Positions 1 to 5,789 of a stretch of 5,789 bases of DNA are shown here, piece by piece. Each line of letters begins with the position of its first letter. Positions within the stretch are counted from its first letter, which is position 1. Source of the stretch: Verrucomicrobiales bacterium. GTDB taxonomy: Bacteria > Verrucomicrobiota > Verrucomicrobiia > Limisphaerales > UBA1100. Location: the NCBI GenBank assembly GCA_002719595.1, contig PBEJ01000029.1, positions 52,957-58,745 of the forward strand. The letters run 5' to 3'. The notes under the pieces were generated by a model that saw nothing but the letters and a program-made list of their open reading frames with translations, was not told the DNA's origin and made no database searches. The position numbers and the translations under genes were made by a program.

Positions 1-300
1 TGGCTTATCTGGTTCGGGATCGACGATCAGTTCAGTTGCTCCCGTTTCAGGGTAAAACCAATGGAACCCTTTCTCTGTGGCAATAATTAACCTGTTATCT
101 CTACTAGTGACGATAGTGCCAATCAATTGCCCAATGGGCCACGAACGGTTGGAGCCGTTAGCAGGATTGTGGCAATGGACTAGGCTTTCAAGAATATCCA
201 CCCACCATAGAACCTGCCGCAAGGGATCCCAAATCGGTCCTTCTCCAAGTAAAGAGCTGGACTCAATTAAGAGTTCGGCTTCTTCAAGGGTCTTATCCAT
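1..300 (-). CDS. SMP-30/gluconolactonase family sugar lactonase, N-terminal part (cut by window edge)
   Basis: Reverse-strand translation gives 100 codons without a stop, running off the left edge, so only the N-terminal third of a usual ~290-300 residue protein is present. Residues 18-25 read LGEGPIWD, followed by a VLWWVDI strand. This is the first-blade signature of the SMP-30/gluconolactonase/LRE (regucalcin) beta-propeller family, and Glu20 is at the place of the conserved metal-ligand Glu. Residues 59-79 continue in family style (LIGTIVTSRDNRLIIATEKGF). Family members hydrolyse aldono-lactones to aldonates in the cytoplasm with a divalent metal, and no signal peptide is visible. The ATG at 298-300 is the only plausible start: no other ATG, GTG or TTG lies between it and the in-frame stop upstream. 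No Shine-Dalgarno is evident. It is divergent from the dehydratase gene at 390, which fits a lactonase feeding that enzyme. The substrate lactone (xylono-, arabino-, fucono- or galactono-) is not determinable from this part. Confidence 0.9.
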   Translation of the reverse strand, partial: MDKTLEEAELLIESSSLLGEGPIWDPLRQVLWWVDILESLVHCHNPANGSNRSWPIGQLIGTIVTSRDNRLIIATEKGFHWFYPETGATELIVDPEPDKP

Positions 301-389
301 GCAAGAGCGATAAGTGATAAGCTCTGATCTGGCTAGATTAAATCATCTCGTCGTTAACAGATTTTTCCGATACAAATTAACCTTCACCT
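301..389. promoter_or_regulatory. Divergent intergenic region, probable shared promoter/operator
   Basis: This 89-bp AT-rich stretch separates the start codons of the divergent lactonase and dehydratase genes, so promoters for both should lie here. Visible structure: a direct repeat GATAAG-T-GATAAG at 309-321, an inverted copy CTTATC at 292-297 just inside the lactonase gene, and a small palindrome GATT-A-AATC at 336-344. Any of these could be an operator half-site for a local sugar-acid regulator, but none is long enough to name a regulator family. I could not find a convincing sigma70 -35/-10 pair. TTAACA at 354-359 lacks a -10 at the right spacing. There is no purine-rich ribosome site before the ATG at 390. 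Confidence 0.4.
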
Positions 390-2132
390 ATGAGTAGTTT
401 GTCACGAGAAAAACGCGATCCCACTAAACTGCGTAGTGCACGGTGGTTCGGGCCGGATGACTTACGTGCATTTGGGCATCGAGCGCGGGTTAAAGCTATG
501 GGTTGGGCTGATGGGGATTATCGGGATAAGCCGATTATTGGCATACTCAATACGTGGAGTGATCTCAATACTTGCCACTCACATTTGCGTGAGCGGGCGC
601 AGAAAGTGAAAGAGGGTGTCTGGCAGGCAGGAGGTTTTCCAGTCGAGGTGCCGGTGATGTCACTGGGGGAGATGTTGATGAAGCCTACCACCATGCTTTA
701 CCGGAATTTACTCTCGATGGAGACAGAAGAGGTTTTGCGCTGTCATCCTATCGATGCGGCTGTGTTGATGGGGGGATGTGATAAGACAACTCCGGCCCTT
801 TTGATGGGAGCTATTTCAGCAGACATCCCGGTTATTTATCTTCCCAGCGGACCGATGCTCACTGCACGCTGGGGTAAGGAGGCGTTGGGGAGCGGTAGTT
901 CTGTGTGGGATTTTTGGGCTGAACGATGTGCGGGTAATCTTTCTGATGAAGATTGGGTGAAGTTTGAGGATGCTATTGGCCGTTCACCGGGTCATTGCAT
1001 GACCATGGGCACCGCTTCGACCATGAGTGCGATTGCCGAGGCCCTTGGATTTACTCTGCCGGGTGCCTCCAGTATTCCTGCAGTTGTTAGCGAGCATTTC
1101 CGGATGTCTACTGCCTGCGGTCGACGCGCGGTGGATTTGGCTTGGGAAAACTTGAGGCCTTCAGATTTACTCTGTCGTGAATCTTTTGAAAATGCGATTA
1201 CCGTGGATATGGCTGTAGGGGGTTCCACAAATGCTATCGTACACATTATTGCCCTAGCAAGGCGAGTTGGATTGGATATTTCTTTGGAGGATTTTGATCG
1301 TCTCAGTCGCACTACACCTGTGCTCGCCAATGTTCGTCCTAACGGACAAAAATATTTGATGGAGGATTTTTATAACGCTGGAGGGTTACGAGCGCTCATG
1401 GTTCAACTCGGGGAAAAATTACACGGTAACTGTATTACTGTTACTGGCAAAACGCTCGCCGAAAATATAGCGGGTGCTGAATTGGTTGATTCCGATGTTA
1501 TTCGTGGAGCTGATAATCCTTTGTGTGCTGAAGGAGGTACCTTTGTGCTGCGAGGGAACCTTGCTCCTCATGGTTGTGTTGTGAAACCATCTGCAGCCAC
1601 CGAAAACCTTTTTACTCATCGTGGTCCTGCATTAGTATTTGATGATTATCCTGAACTTAAGGCCAAGCTGAACGATCCAGATCTTGATGTAACCAAAGAT
1701 ACTGTTTTGGTACTACGAAGTGCGGGACCTGAGGGAGGGCCGGGCTTTCCGGAATGGGGAATGCTGCCTATTCCAGATAAGCTATTGAAACAGGGGGTGC
1801 GTGATATGGTGCGGTTGTCTGATGCTCGTATGAGTGGTACCAGTTACGGAATGTGCGTGTTACATCTTGCTCCTGAAAGTCATGTTGGAGGTCCCTTGGC
1901 TTTTGTAAAGACGGGTGATGAAATTGAGCTTAATGTGCCTGAGCGTACCATTCATTTGCATGTGAGTGATGAGGAGTTGGAGGCCCGAAGGGCCAATTGG
2001 CAGAAGCCTGTTCCCAAATATGCCCGTGGTTATGGGTGGCTTTATATTAATCATGTGACTCAAGCCCATGAAGGGTGTGATTTTGACTTTTTGCAACACG
2101 GTCCAGCTACTCCTGAGCCGCCAATTTTTTGA
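390..2132 (+). CDS. IlvD/Edd family sugar-acid (aldonate) dehydratase, L-arabonate dehydratase-like
   Basis: A complete 580-residue member of the IlvD/Edd dehydratase family, which removes water from an aldonate to give a 2-keto-3-deoxy acid, using an Fe-S cluster and Mg2+ in the cytoplasm. The three cluster cysteines are visible: Cys62 in NTWSDLNTCHSH, Cys130 in MGGCDKTTP and Cys203 in GHCMTMGTAS. Lys132 sits where the family's carbamylated metal-ligand Lys lies, and Ser482 in DARMSGTSYG is the expected catalytic serine. The N-terminal RSARWFGPDDLRAFGHR, the PEWGMLPIP block and the C-terminal HVTQAHEGCDFDFL are, from memory, characteristic of the L-arabonate/D-xylonate dehydratase branch. 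They do not fit biosynthetic dihydroxy-acid dehydratase (IlvD) or phosphogluconate dehydratase (Edd). Length matches that branch (about 575-595). The ATG start places RSARWF at residue 16, as usual. The stop overlaps the next start by one base, and the divergent lactonase upstream supports the role. Exact aldonate unknown: pentonate favoured, L-fuconate or D-galactonate possible. Confidence 0.93.
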   Translation: MSSLSREKRDPTKLRSARWFGPDDLRAFGHRARVKAMGWADGDYRDKPIIGILNTWSDLNTCHSHLRERAQKVKEGVWQAGGFPVEVPVMSLGEMLMKPTTMLYRNLLSMETEEVLRCHPIDAAVLMGGCDKTTPALLMGAISADIPVIYLPSGPMLTARWGKEALGSGSSVWDFWAERCAGNLSDEDWVKFEDAIGRSPGHCMTMGTASTMSAIAEALGFTLPGASSIPAVVSEHFRMSTACGRRAVDLAWENLRPSDLLCRESFENAITVDMAVGGSTNAIVHIIALARRVGLDISLEDFDRLSRTTPVLANVRPNGQKYLMEDFYNAGGLRALMVQLGEKLHGNCITVTGKTLAENIAGAELVDSDVIRGADNPLCAEGGTFVLRGNLAPHGCVVKPSAATENLFTHRGPALVFDDYPELKAKLNDPDLDVTKDTVLVLRSAGPEGGPGFPEWGMLPIPDKLLKQGVRDMVRLSDARMSGTSYGMCVLHLAPESHVGGPLAFVKTGDEIELNVPERTIHLHVSDEELEARRANWQKPVPKYARGYGWLYINHVTQAHEGCDFDFLQHGPATPEPPIF

Positions 2133-3043
2133 TGAACACAGACTCCATCACTCCCGATATGCTGGCCAACTCGGTTATTGCTGTGCCGCCTTTGGCACGT
2201 GATGTTAACCTAAAGGTGTGTCCGGTAGAGAATGCTAAAATTATTCGGCATCTGGAGACAGGCGGTATTCGTACGTTGCTTTATGGAGGTAATGCCATGT
2301 TTTACCATATTGCCTTGGGCGAATTTGCCGACACCCTGGCAATGCTTGAAGAGAATGCTGGCCAAGACACGTGTGTGATACCGTCAGTAGGCCCTGCCTA
2401 TGGGACATTAATGGATCAGGTGGGTATTCTAAGCGACTTCGAATTTCCAACTGTGATGATTTTGCCGGCCCGTGATATTGCAACGCCAAAAGGCTGTGCC
2501 ACAGGAATTCGAAGGTTTGCCGAGGCTTACGGAAAACCGATTGTCCTCTACATTAAGTTTGAAGGCTATTTGGAGCCGGAGGATGTACAGGCTTTGGTGG
2601 ATGATGGCGTCGTTAACTGGATCAAGTATGCCATCGTGCGGGATAACCCTGCCAACGATAATTACTTGAGTGAATTAGTTGATCGAGTGAACAGAAAAAT
2701 TATTGTCAGCGGTATTGGAGAGCAACCTGCGATCACACACGTGGATGGTTTTGGACTAAATAGTTATACAAGTGGGTGCGTATGTATTGCGCCGTGTTTG
2801 TCCATGAAAATGCTTCAAGCTCTTAAGGCTAATGAGATTGAATCTGCCGAAGCCATGCGCAAGATTTTTGCTCCGCTTGAATATTTACGTAATGATATCA
2901 ACCCGATCAGGGTTTTGCATGAAGCCGTGGCGGCAGCGAATATTGCCAATACCGGCCCGATTCTGCCTTTATTGCACGGTGTAGATGATGATAATTACAG
3001 TAAGATTGCTGAAGCAGCCAAAGAATTACTTTTAGGCAACTAG
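2132..3043 (+). CDS. Dihydrodipicolinate synthase/NAL family protein, probable 2-keto-3-deoxy sugar acid aldolase or dehydratase
   Basis: A 303-residue class I lyase of the DHDPS/N-acetylneuraminate lyase TIM-barrel family, close to the usual 290-310 residues. Lys165 in NWIKYAIV is the expected Schiff-base lysine at the end of strand 6. Tyr140 in VLYIKF, 25 residues before it, aligns with the catalytic Tyr of the YNxPxR motif. The C-terminal GPILPLL segment is also family-like. Two standard features are missing. The GTTGE-type carboxylate-binding loop is replaced by YGGNA (residues 51-55), and the Arg of YNxPSR is absent (YIKFEGY). That argues against true lysine-biosynthetic DapA. Following an aldonate dehydratase, it probably acts on the 2-keto-3-deoxy acid, either by retro-aldol cleavage to pyruvate plus an aldehyde or by dehydration to alpha-ketoglutarate semialdehyde; the sequence does not decide which. 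The ATG at 2132 shares its A with the preceding TGA (TGATG). A TTG at 2129 would add one residue, and ATG is preferred. No clear ribosome site; translation is probably coupled. Confidence 0.88.
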   Translation: MNTDSITPDMLANSVIAVPPLARDVNLKVCPVENAKIIRHLETGGIRTLLYGGNAMFYHIALGEFADTLAMLEENAGQDTCVIPSVGPAYGTLMDQVGILSDFEFPTVMILPARDIATPKGCATGIRRFAEAYGKPIVLYIKFEGYLEPEDVQALVDDGVVNWIKYAIVRDNPANDNYLSELVDRVNRKIIVSGIGEQPAITHVDGFGLNSYTSGCVCIAPCLSMKMLQALKANEIESAEAMRKIFAPLEYLRNDINPIRVLHEAVAAANIANTGPILPLLHGVDDDNYSKIAEAAKELLLGN

Positions 3044-3085
3044 CTCTCTCTTGCCTCAGCGCGAGGGCGGTGGTTCAATCCCCTC
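3044..3085 (+). other. 42-bp intergenic spacer with two mutually exclusive short hairpins before the sulfatase start
   Basis: GAGGG at 3063-3067 can pair either with CCTC upstream (3054-3057, loop of five bases) or with CCCTC at 3081-3085, which directly abuts the ATG at 3086. GAGGG is also the only Shine-Dalgarno-like sequence here, but at 18 bases from the ATG it is too far for normal use unless folding changes the distance. No T-tract follows, so this is not a Rho-independent terminator, and read-through into the sulfatase gene is expected. A regulatory role is speculative because the stems are only 4-5 bp. Confidence 0.25.
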
Positions 3086-4915
3086 ATGTACCGTTGGTTT
3101 GTTTACGTTCTTCTTTGGGTTGGCTTGAACCTTGAGGCAAAGGATCGATTACCCAATATTGTGGTGATTCTGGCCGATGATATGGGTTATGGAGATGCTG
3201 GTTGTTATAATCCAAAGTCAAAAAATCCCACGCCCTCTATTAATCGTATGGCCCGAGAGGGGATGCTGTTTACAGATGCTCATTCACCGGCATCAGTATG
3301 TGTGCCCACTCGATATGGGCTTTTAACAGGGCGCTATCCTCATCGTCCGGATTTGGATTGGCGTCGCAAAGCAGTTCTCGAAAAAGGTCGGACCACCATT
3401 GCCTCGGCTCTGCGTGAAAAAGGATATGCGACCGCCATGATTGGTAAGTGGCATCTGGGTTTTGATGGAGGCCCAAATTACGATTATACAAAACCTCTGG
3501 TAGGCGGGCCATTGGATCGTGGTTTTGATTTCTATTTTGGTATGCCACATTCACTGGATATTGTGCCCTATTACTATATCAGTGGAAGTAAGGCAGTGAT
3601 GGCCCCAACGGGAACCGTTGGCTCACGTAACACCGATGGTTGGAGTCGCATTCAGGGAGAATTTTGGCGTGGGGGTCCAATATCACCAGACTTTAAGCAC
3701 TTAGAGGTATTGCCGCGTTTTACTAATGAGTCAGTGGATTACATTCGCTCACGTAAAAACAAAGCAAAGCCCTTCTTTCTTTATGTTGCTTTGCCTGCTC
3801 CCCATACACCATGGCTACCCACCAAAAAATTTCAGGGTCGGACCAATAATATGTACGGTGATTTTGTTGCGATGGTCGATGATACGGTGGGCCAGATTAT
3901 GGGTGCGCTGGATAGAGCTAACTTAAGTGAAAATACTTTGTTACTATTTACCAGTGATAACGGGCCCGTTTGGTATGATGCAGATATTCAAAAGTATGGT
4001 CATAATGCCACGACCCCTTTACGTGGGATGAAAGGGGATGCCTACGAGGCGGGTCACCGAATGCCGTTTATTGTTCGCTGGCCCAATGTGGTTAAAGCCG
4101 GGTCAAAGAGTGATGCGCTGGTTTGTCAGACGGATTTACTCGCGACTTTTTCTGAGATTGTTCAAAGAGCTCTGGCGGATAATGAAGGGGAGGACAGCGA
4201 GAGCTTTTTGTCAGTGTTACGGGGTGAACGAGATTTTGCGCGCCGCTGGCTCATTACCGGGAGAGGGCAGTCGCACTTGGGTGTGCGGCATCGGTTTTGG
4301 AAATATATTCCTACCCTCGGCTCAGGTGGGTTTTCAGCCCCGCGTCGTGAAAAACCCAAGACCGGTGGGCCAAAAGGACAGCTCTATAATCTTTATGCGG
4401 ACCTTGGTGAGCGTGAAAATCTCTGGTTGAAGCACCCGACTGAGGTGGAAGAGTTTACTGATTATATCGCCCGACAAAACGAGACCGGTCGTACACGTCC
4501 AGAGATGAGTGTAGTCCGGAATTTGTTAAAAAAATCACCCCGTATCACCACGCACCGTTTGAATGCTGAGGACAGTAAAAGGAAGTTTTTGTTTTTTACT
4601 GTGAGTCGTGACGGTCAAGTGTTGGCAGGAAAATCCGCTAACGGCATGCGTCGTTTGCTTTTATCTGACATAGATTCGACCACACGCTATGAGGAAAAAC
4701 TTCATTTTGATCCAGGCATTTTATTGCGTTTTTCAGCCGGCAAGCGCGAGGTGCAGGTTGCGATATGCTTTATTTGCAACAAGTGGGCGATATATCTTGA
4801 TGGCAAAACAGTTAGTTATACTTCCATTAAGGAGGAGCGGTTGGCTGTGTTGGCCGAAGTGAAGGCAATGTTTCCGAATGATAAAGTCATTCAGGCAATA
4901 CCCGAGAAATTATAA
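3086..4915 (+). CDS. Exported Cys-type sulfatase (arylsulfatase A-like, family S1) with a C-terminal CFxC extension
   Basis: A 609-residue sulfatase that hydrolyses sulfate esters outside the cytoplasm. A Sec signal peptide is visible (basic MYR, hydrophobic WFVYVLLWVGL, probable cleavage after LEA near residue 18). Catalytic positions are intact: metal ligands Asp31-Asp32 (ILADDMGYGD) and Asp291-Asn292 (FTSDNG); the formylglycine precursor Cys72 in CVPTRYGLLTGRY, with Pro74 and Arg76; Lys121 and His123 (IGKWHLG); His240 (PAPHTPW); and Lys316 (GMKGDAYEAGHRMP). Cys72 must be oxidised to formylglycine, and no maturase gene lies in the window. The sulfatase fold appears to end near residue 471 (NLYADLGERENL, then ETGRTRPE). 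Residues 472-609 form an extra ~138-residue tail with CFIC at 561-564, then IYLDGK and MFPNDKVIQAI. The tail is in frame with no sign of a frameshift. The start is set by the signal peptide. Substrate unknown; likely a sulfated polysaccharide or its oligosaccharides, given the sugar-acid genes upstream. The stop overlaps the next ATG by one base. Confidence 0.93.
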   Translation: MYRWFVYVLLWVGLNLEAKDRLPNIVVILADDMGYGDAGCYNPKSKNPTPSINRMAREGMLFTDAHSPASVCVPTRYGLLTGRYPHRPDLDWRRKAVLEKGRTTIASALREKGYATAMIGKWHLGFDGGPNYDYTKPLVGGPLDRGFDFYFGMPHSLDIVPYYYISGSKAVMAPTGTVGSRNTDGWSRIQGEFWRGGPISPDFKHLEVLPRFTNESVDYIRSRKNKAKPFFLYVALPAPHTPWLPTKKFQGRTNNMYGDFVAMVDDTVGQIMGALDRANLSENTLLLFTSDNGPVWYDADIQKYGHNATTPLRGMKGDAYEAGHRMPFIVRWPNVVKAGSKSDALVCQTDLLATFSEIVQRALADNEGEDSESFLSVLRGERDFARRWLITGRGQSHLGVRHRFWKYIPTLGSGGFSAPRREKPKTGGPKGQLYNLYADLGERENLWLKHPTEVEEFTDYIARQNETGRTRPEMSVVRNLLKKSPRITTHRLNAEDSKRKFLFFTVSRDGQVLAGKSANGMRRLLLSDIDSTTRYEEKLHFDPGILLRFSAGKREVQVAICFICNKWAIYLDGKTVSYTSIKEERLAVLAEVKAMFPNDKVIQAIPEKL

Positions 4916-5789
4916 TGAAATTTGTACTATTTTTATTTTTAACCTGCTCAGCGCTGTTGGGTGCTAAAGTGGAGCCCAAAATTGTGTTGCAGCCAAATAT
5001 TGTGTTGATCATGGCTGATGATGTTGGTTGTGAGCCTATTGGTGCTTATGGCGGAGAGCGTTGGAATACCCCTCATCTTGATGCTCTCGCCAAAGGGGGC
5101 ATGCGTTTTGATTATTGTTTCAGTATGCCGGTCTGTCATCCTACACGAATTTGTTTGATGACCGGCAAATACCCTTTTCGGATGAAATCTGGCTGGGGCA
5201 CTTTTCCGAAAATTGAAGAGAAGAATACCGTGGCTCAAGTGCTTAAAAAAGCTGGCTATGCAACAGCGATTGCAGGCAAGTGGCAGTTGTGCCTGATGAA
5301 GAAAGATAAGGAGCAGCCGGCAAGAATGGGCTTTGATCAATGGAGTGTTTTTGGGTGGCATGAGGGCGCCCGGTTCCATGAGCCCTACATTTACCAGGAT
5401 GGTCGATTGCGTACGGATACCCAGGGCAAGTACGGTCCGGAGCTATACGTGGATTTTCTGGGTGAATTTATGGCGAATAGCAAGAAGGCCAGTAAACCTT
5501 TCTTTGCCTATTATTCAATGGCCTTAGCCCATGACGTAACTGATGACATCCCAAAACAGGTTCCTTATGTACCGGGTAAAGATCGTTGGATGAATTATGG
5601 TGAAATGATTGAGAGTATGGACGATATGATCGGCAAACTCGTGGCTAAAATTGATCAGCTTGGTTTACGTAAAAACACAATTATTCTTTTTACGGGAGAT
5701 AACGGTACAGCTAAACGTTCCAAGCTGCGTCACATTAAAGGTCGTCAATATGAGAGAGAAGAAGTCTACTCCATACGCAATGGTAAACG
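4915..5789 (+). CDS. Second exported Cys-type sulfatase (family S1), C-terminus cut by window edge
   Basis: An open frame starting at the ATG overlapping the previous TAA (TAATG) runs 291 codons plus two bases to the right edge without a stop. The start gives a signal peptide (MKFVLFLFLTCSALLGA, probable cleavage after Ala17). Sulfatase motifs follow in order: IMADDVG with Asp35-Asp36 as metal ligands; the signature CHPTRICLMTGKYPFR with Cys74 as formylglycine precursor, Pro76 and Arg78; AGKWQL with Lys122; ALAHD with probable catalytic His206; and FTGDNGT with Asp262-Asn263. The usual GKWH histidine is Gln124 here, a change I recall in several S1 subfamilies. The catalytic Lys segment (GxKG...GxR) would lie beyond the edge; the HIKGR at 273-277 is probably part of an insertion before it. 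Cysteine at 11 does not form a good lipobox. It differs clearly from the upstream sulfatase, so this is not a recent tandem duplicate. It probably removes sulfate at another position or linkage of the same glycan. Confidence 0.92.
   Translation, partial: MKFVLFLFLTCSALLGAKVEPKIVLQPNIVLIMADDVGCEPIGAYGGERWNTPHLDALAKGGMRFDYCFSMPVCHPTRICLMTGKYPFRMKSGWGTFPKIEEKNTVAQVLKKAGYATAIAGKWQLCLMKKDKEQPARMGFDQWSVFGWHEGARFHEPYIYQDGRLRTDTQGKYGPELYVDFLGEFMANSKKASKPFFAYYSMALAHDVTDDIPKQVPYVPGKDRWMNYGEMIESMDDMIGKLVAKIDQLGLRKNTIILFTGDNGTAKRSKLRHIKGRQYEREEVYSIRNGK

Noticed and set aside
77..313. 78-residue plus-strand open frame
   Set aside because: It lies opposite the lactonase N-terminus, whose minus-strand translation has clear SMP-30 motifs. 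The plus-strand product shows no recognisable motif.
3072..3081. GGTTCAATCC, a match to the tRNA T-arm (B-box) consensus
   Set aside because: No acceptor stem, D-arm or anticodon arm can be formed with the upstream sequence, which is the end of the aldolase-family gene. The putative T-stem has a mismatch and the start of the sulfatase follows at once. Probably chance; a tRNA fragment acting as an integration site is not supported by any mobile gene nearby.
3044..3085. Possible terminator between the aldolase-family gene and the first sulfatase
   Set aside because: The hairpins have only 4-5 bp stems and no following T-tract.
4038..4430. 130-residue plus-strand open frame inside the first sulfatase
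   Set aside because: It is a shifted frame fully within the sulfatase coding region, with no domain-like features and no independent start signal.
4915..4965. Lipoprotein signal on the second sulfatase (Cys11)
   Set aside because: The residues before Cys11 (F-L-T) do not fit the lipobox, and a normal cleavage site after Ala17 is more likely.
4948..5379. 143-residue minus-strand open frame
   Set aside because: It is antisense to the second sulfatase, whose plus-strand frame carries the full set of catalytic motifs from 4915 on.
1..5789. A wholly new defence, mobile or RNA-based system
   Set aside because: All long coding regions belong to recognisable metabolic families, and I saw no repeats, reverse transcriptase, nuclease, recombinase or structured RNA. 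The novelty here is at the level of motifs, fusion and gene combination.

Overview
The window looks like part of a carbohydrate catabolism locus from a Gram-negative, probably marine or aquatic heterotroph. Verrucomicrobiota is the best guess, with Planctomycetota or Lentisphaerota as alternatives. This rests on three things: adjacent secreted Cys-type sulfatases next to a sugar-acid pathway, weak or absent Shine-Dalgarno sequences, and a short CFxC-type C-terminal tail on one sulfatase of a kind I associate with that superphylum. It is inference, not proof.

Layout. Positions 1-300, minus strand: the N-terminal 100 residues of an SMP-30/gluconolactonase family sugar lactonase, cut by the left edge. 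Positions 301-389: an 89-bp divergent intergenic region, the likely promoter/operator zone. The plus strand then carries four tightly packed genes. These are an IlvD/Edd-family sugar-acid dehydratase (390-2132), a dihydrodipicolinate synthase/N-acetylneuraminate lyase (DHDPS/NAL) family aldolase or dehydratase (2132-3043), an exported sulfatase with an unusual C-terminal extension (3086-4915), and a second exported sulfatase (4915 to the right edge, incomplete). Two of the three junctions overlap by one base (TGATG and TAATG) and the third gap is 42 bp, so the four genes are probably one transcription unit.

How the genes fit together (inference). The sulfatases have signal peptides and would remove sulfate esters from a sulfated glycan outside the cytoplasm. 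A released sugar would be imported and oxidised to a lactone by a dehydrogenase not present here. The lactonase opens the lactone to an aldonate, the IlvD-like enzyme dehydrates it to a 2-keto-3-deoxy acid, and the DHDPS-like enzyme cleaves or further dehydrates that product. This is the logic of non-phosphorylative pentose, fucose or galactose pathways (Weimberg, Dahms or DeLey-Doudoroff types). The exact sugar cannot be read from the sequence. The dehydratase most resembles L-arabonate dehydratases, so a pentonate or a related 6-deoxy/hexonate acid is most likely.

I found no tRNA, rRNA, CRISPR array, insertion sequence or phage gene. The individual families are known. The less ordinary points are the rewritten active-site motif of the aldolase-family protein, the tail fused to the first sulfatase, and the coupling of sulfatases with a complete lactonase-dehydratase-aldolase set.
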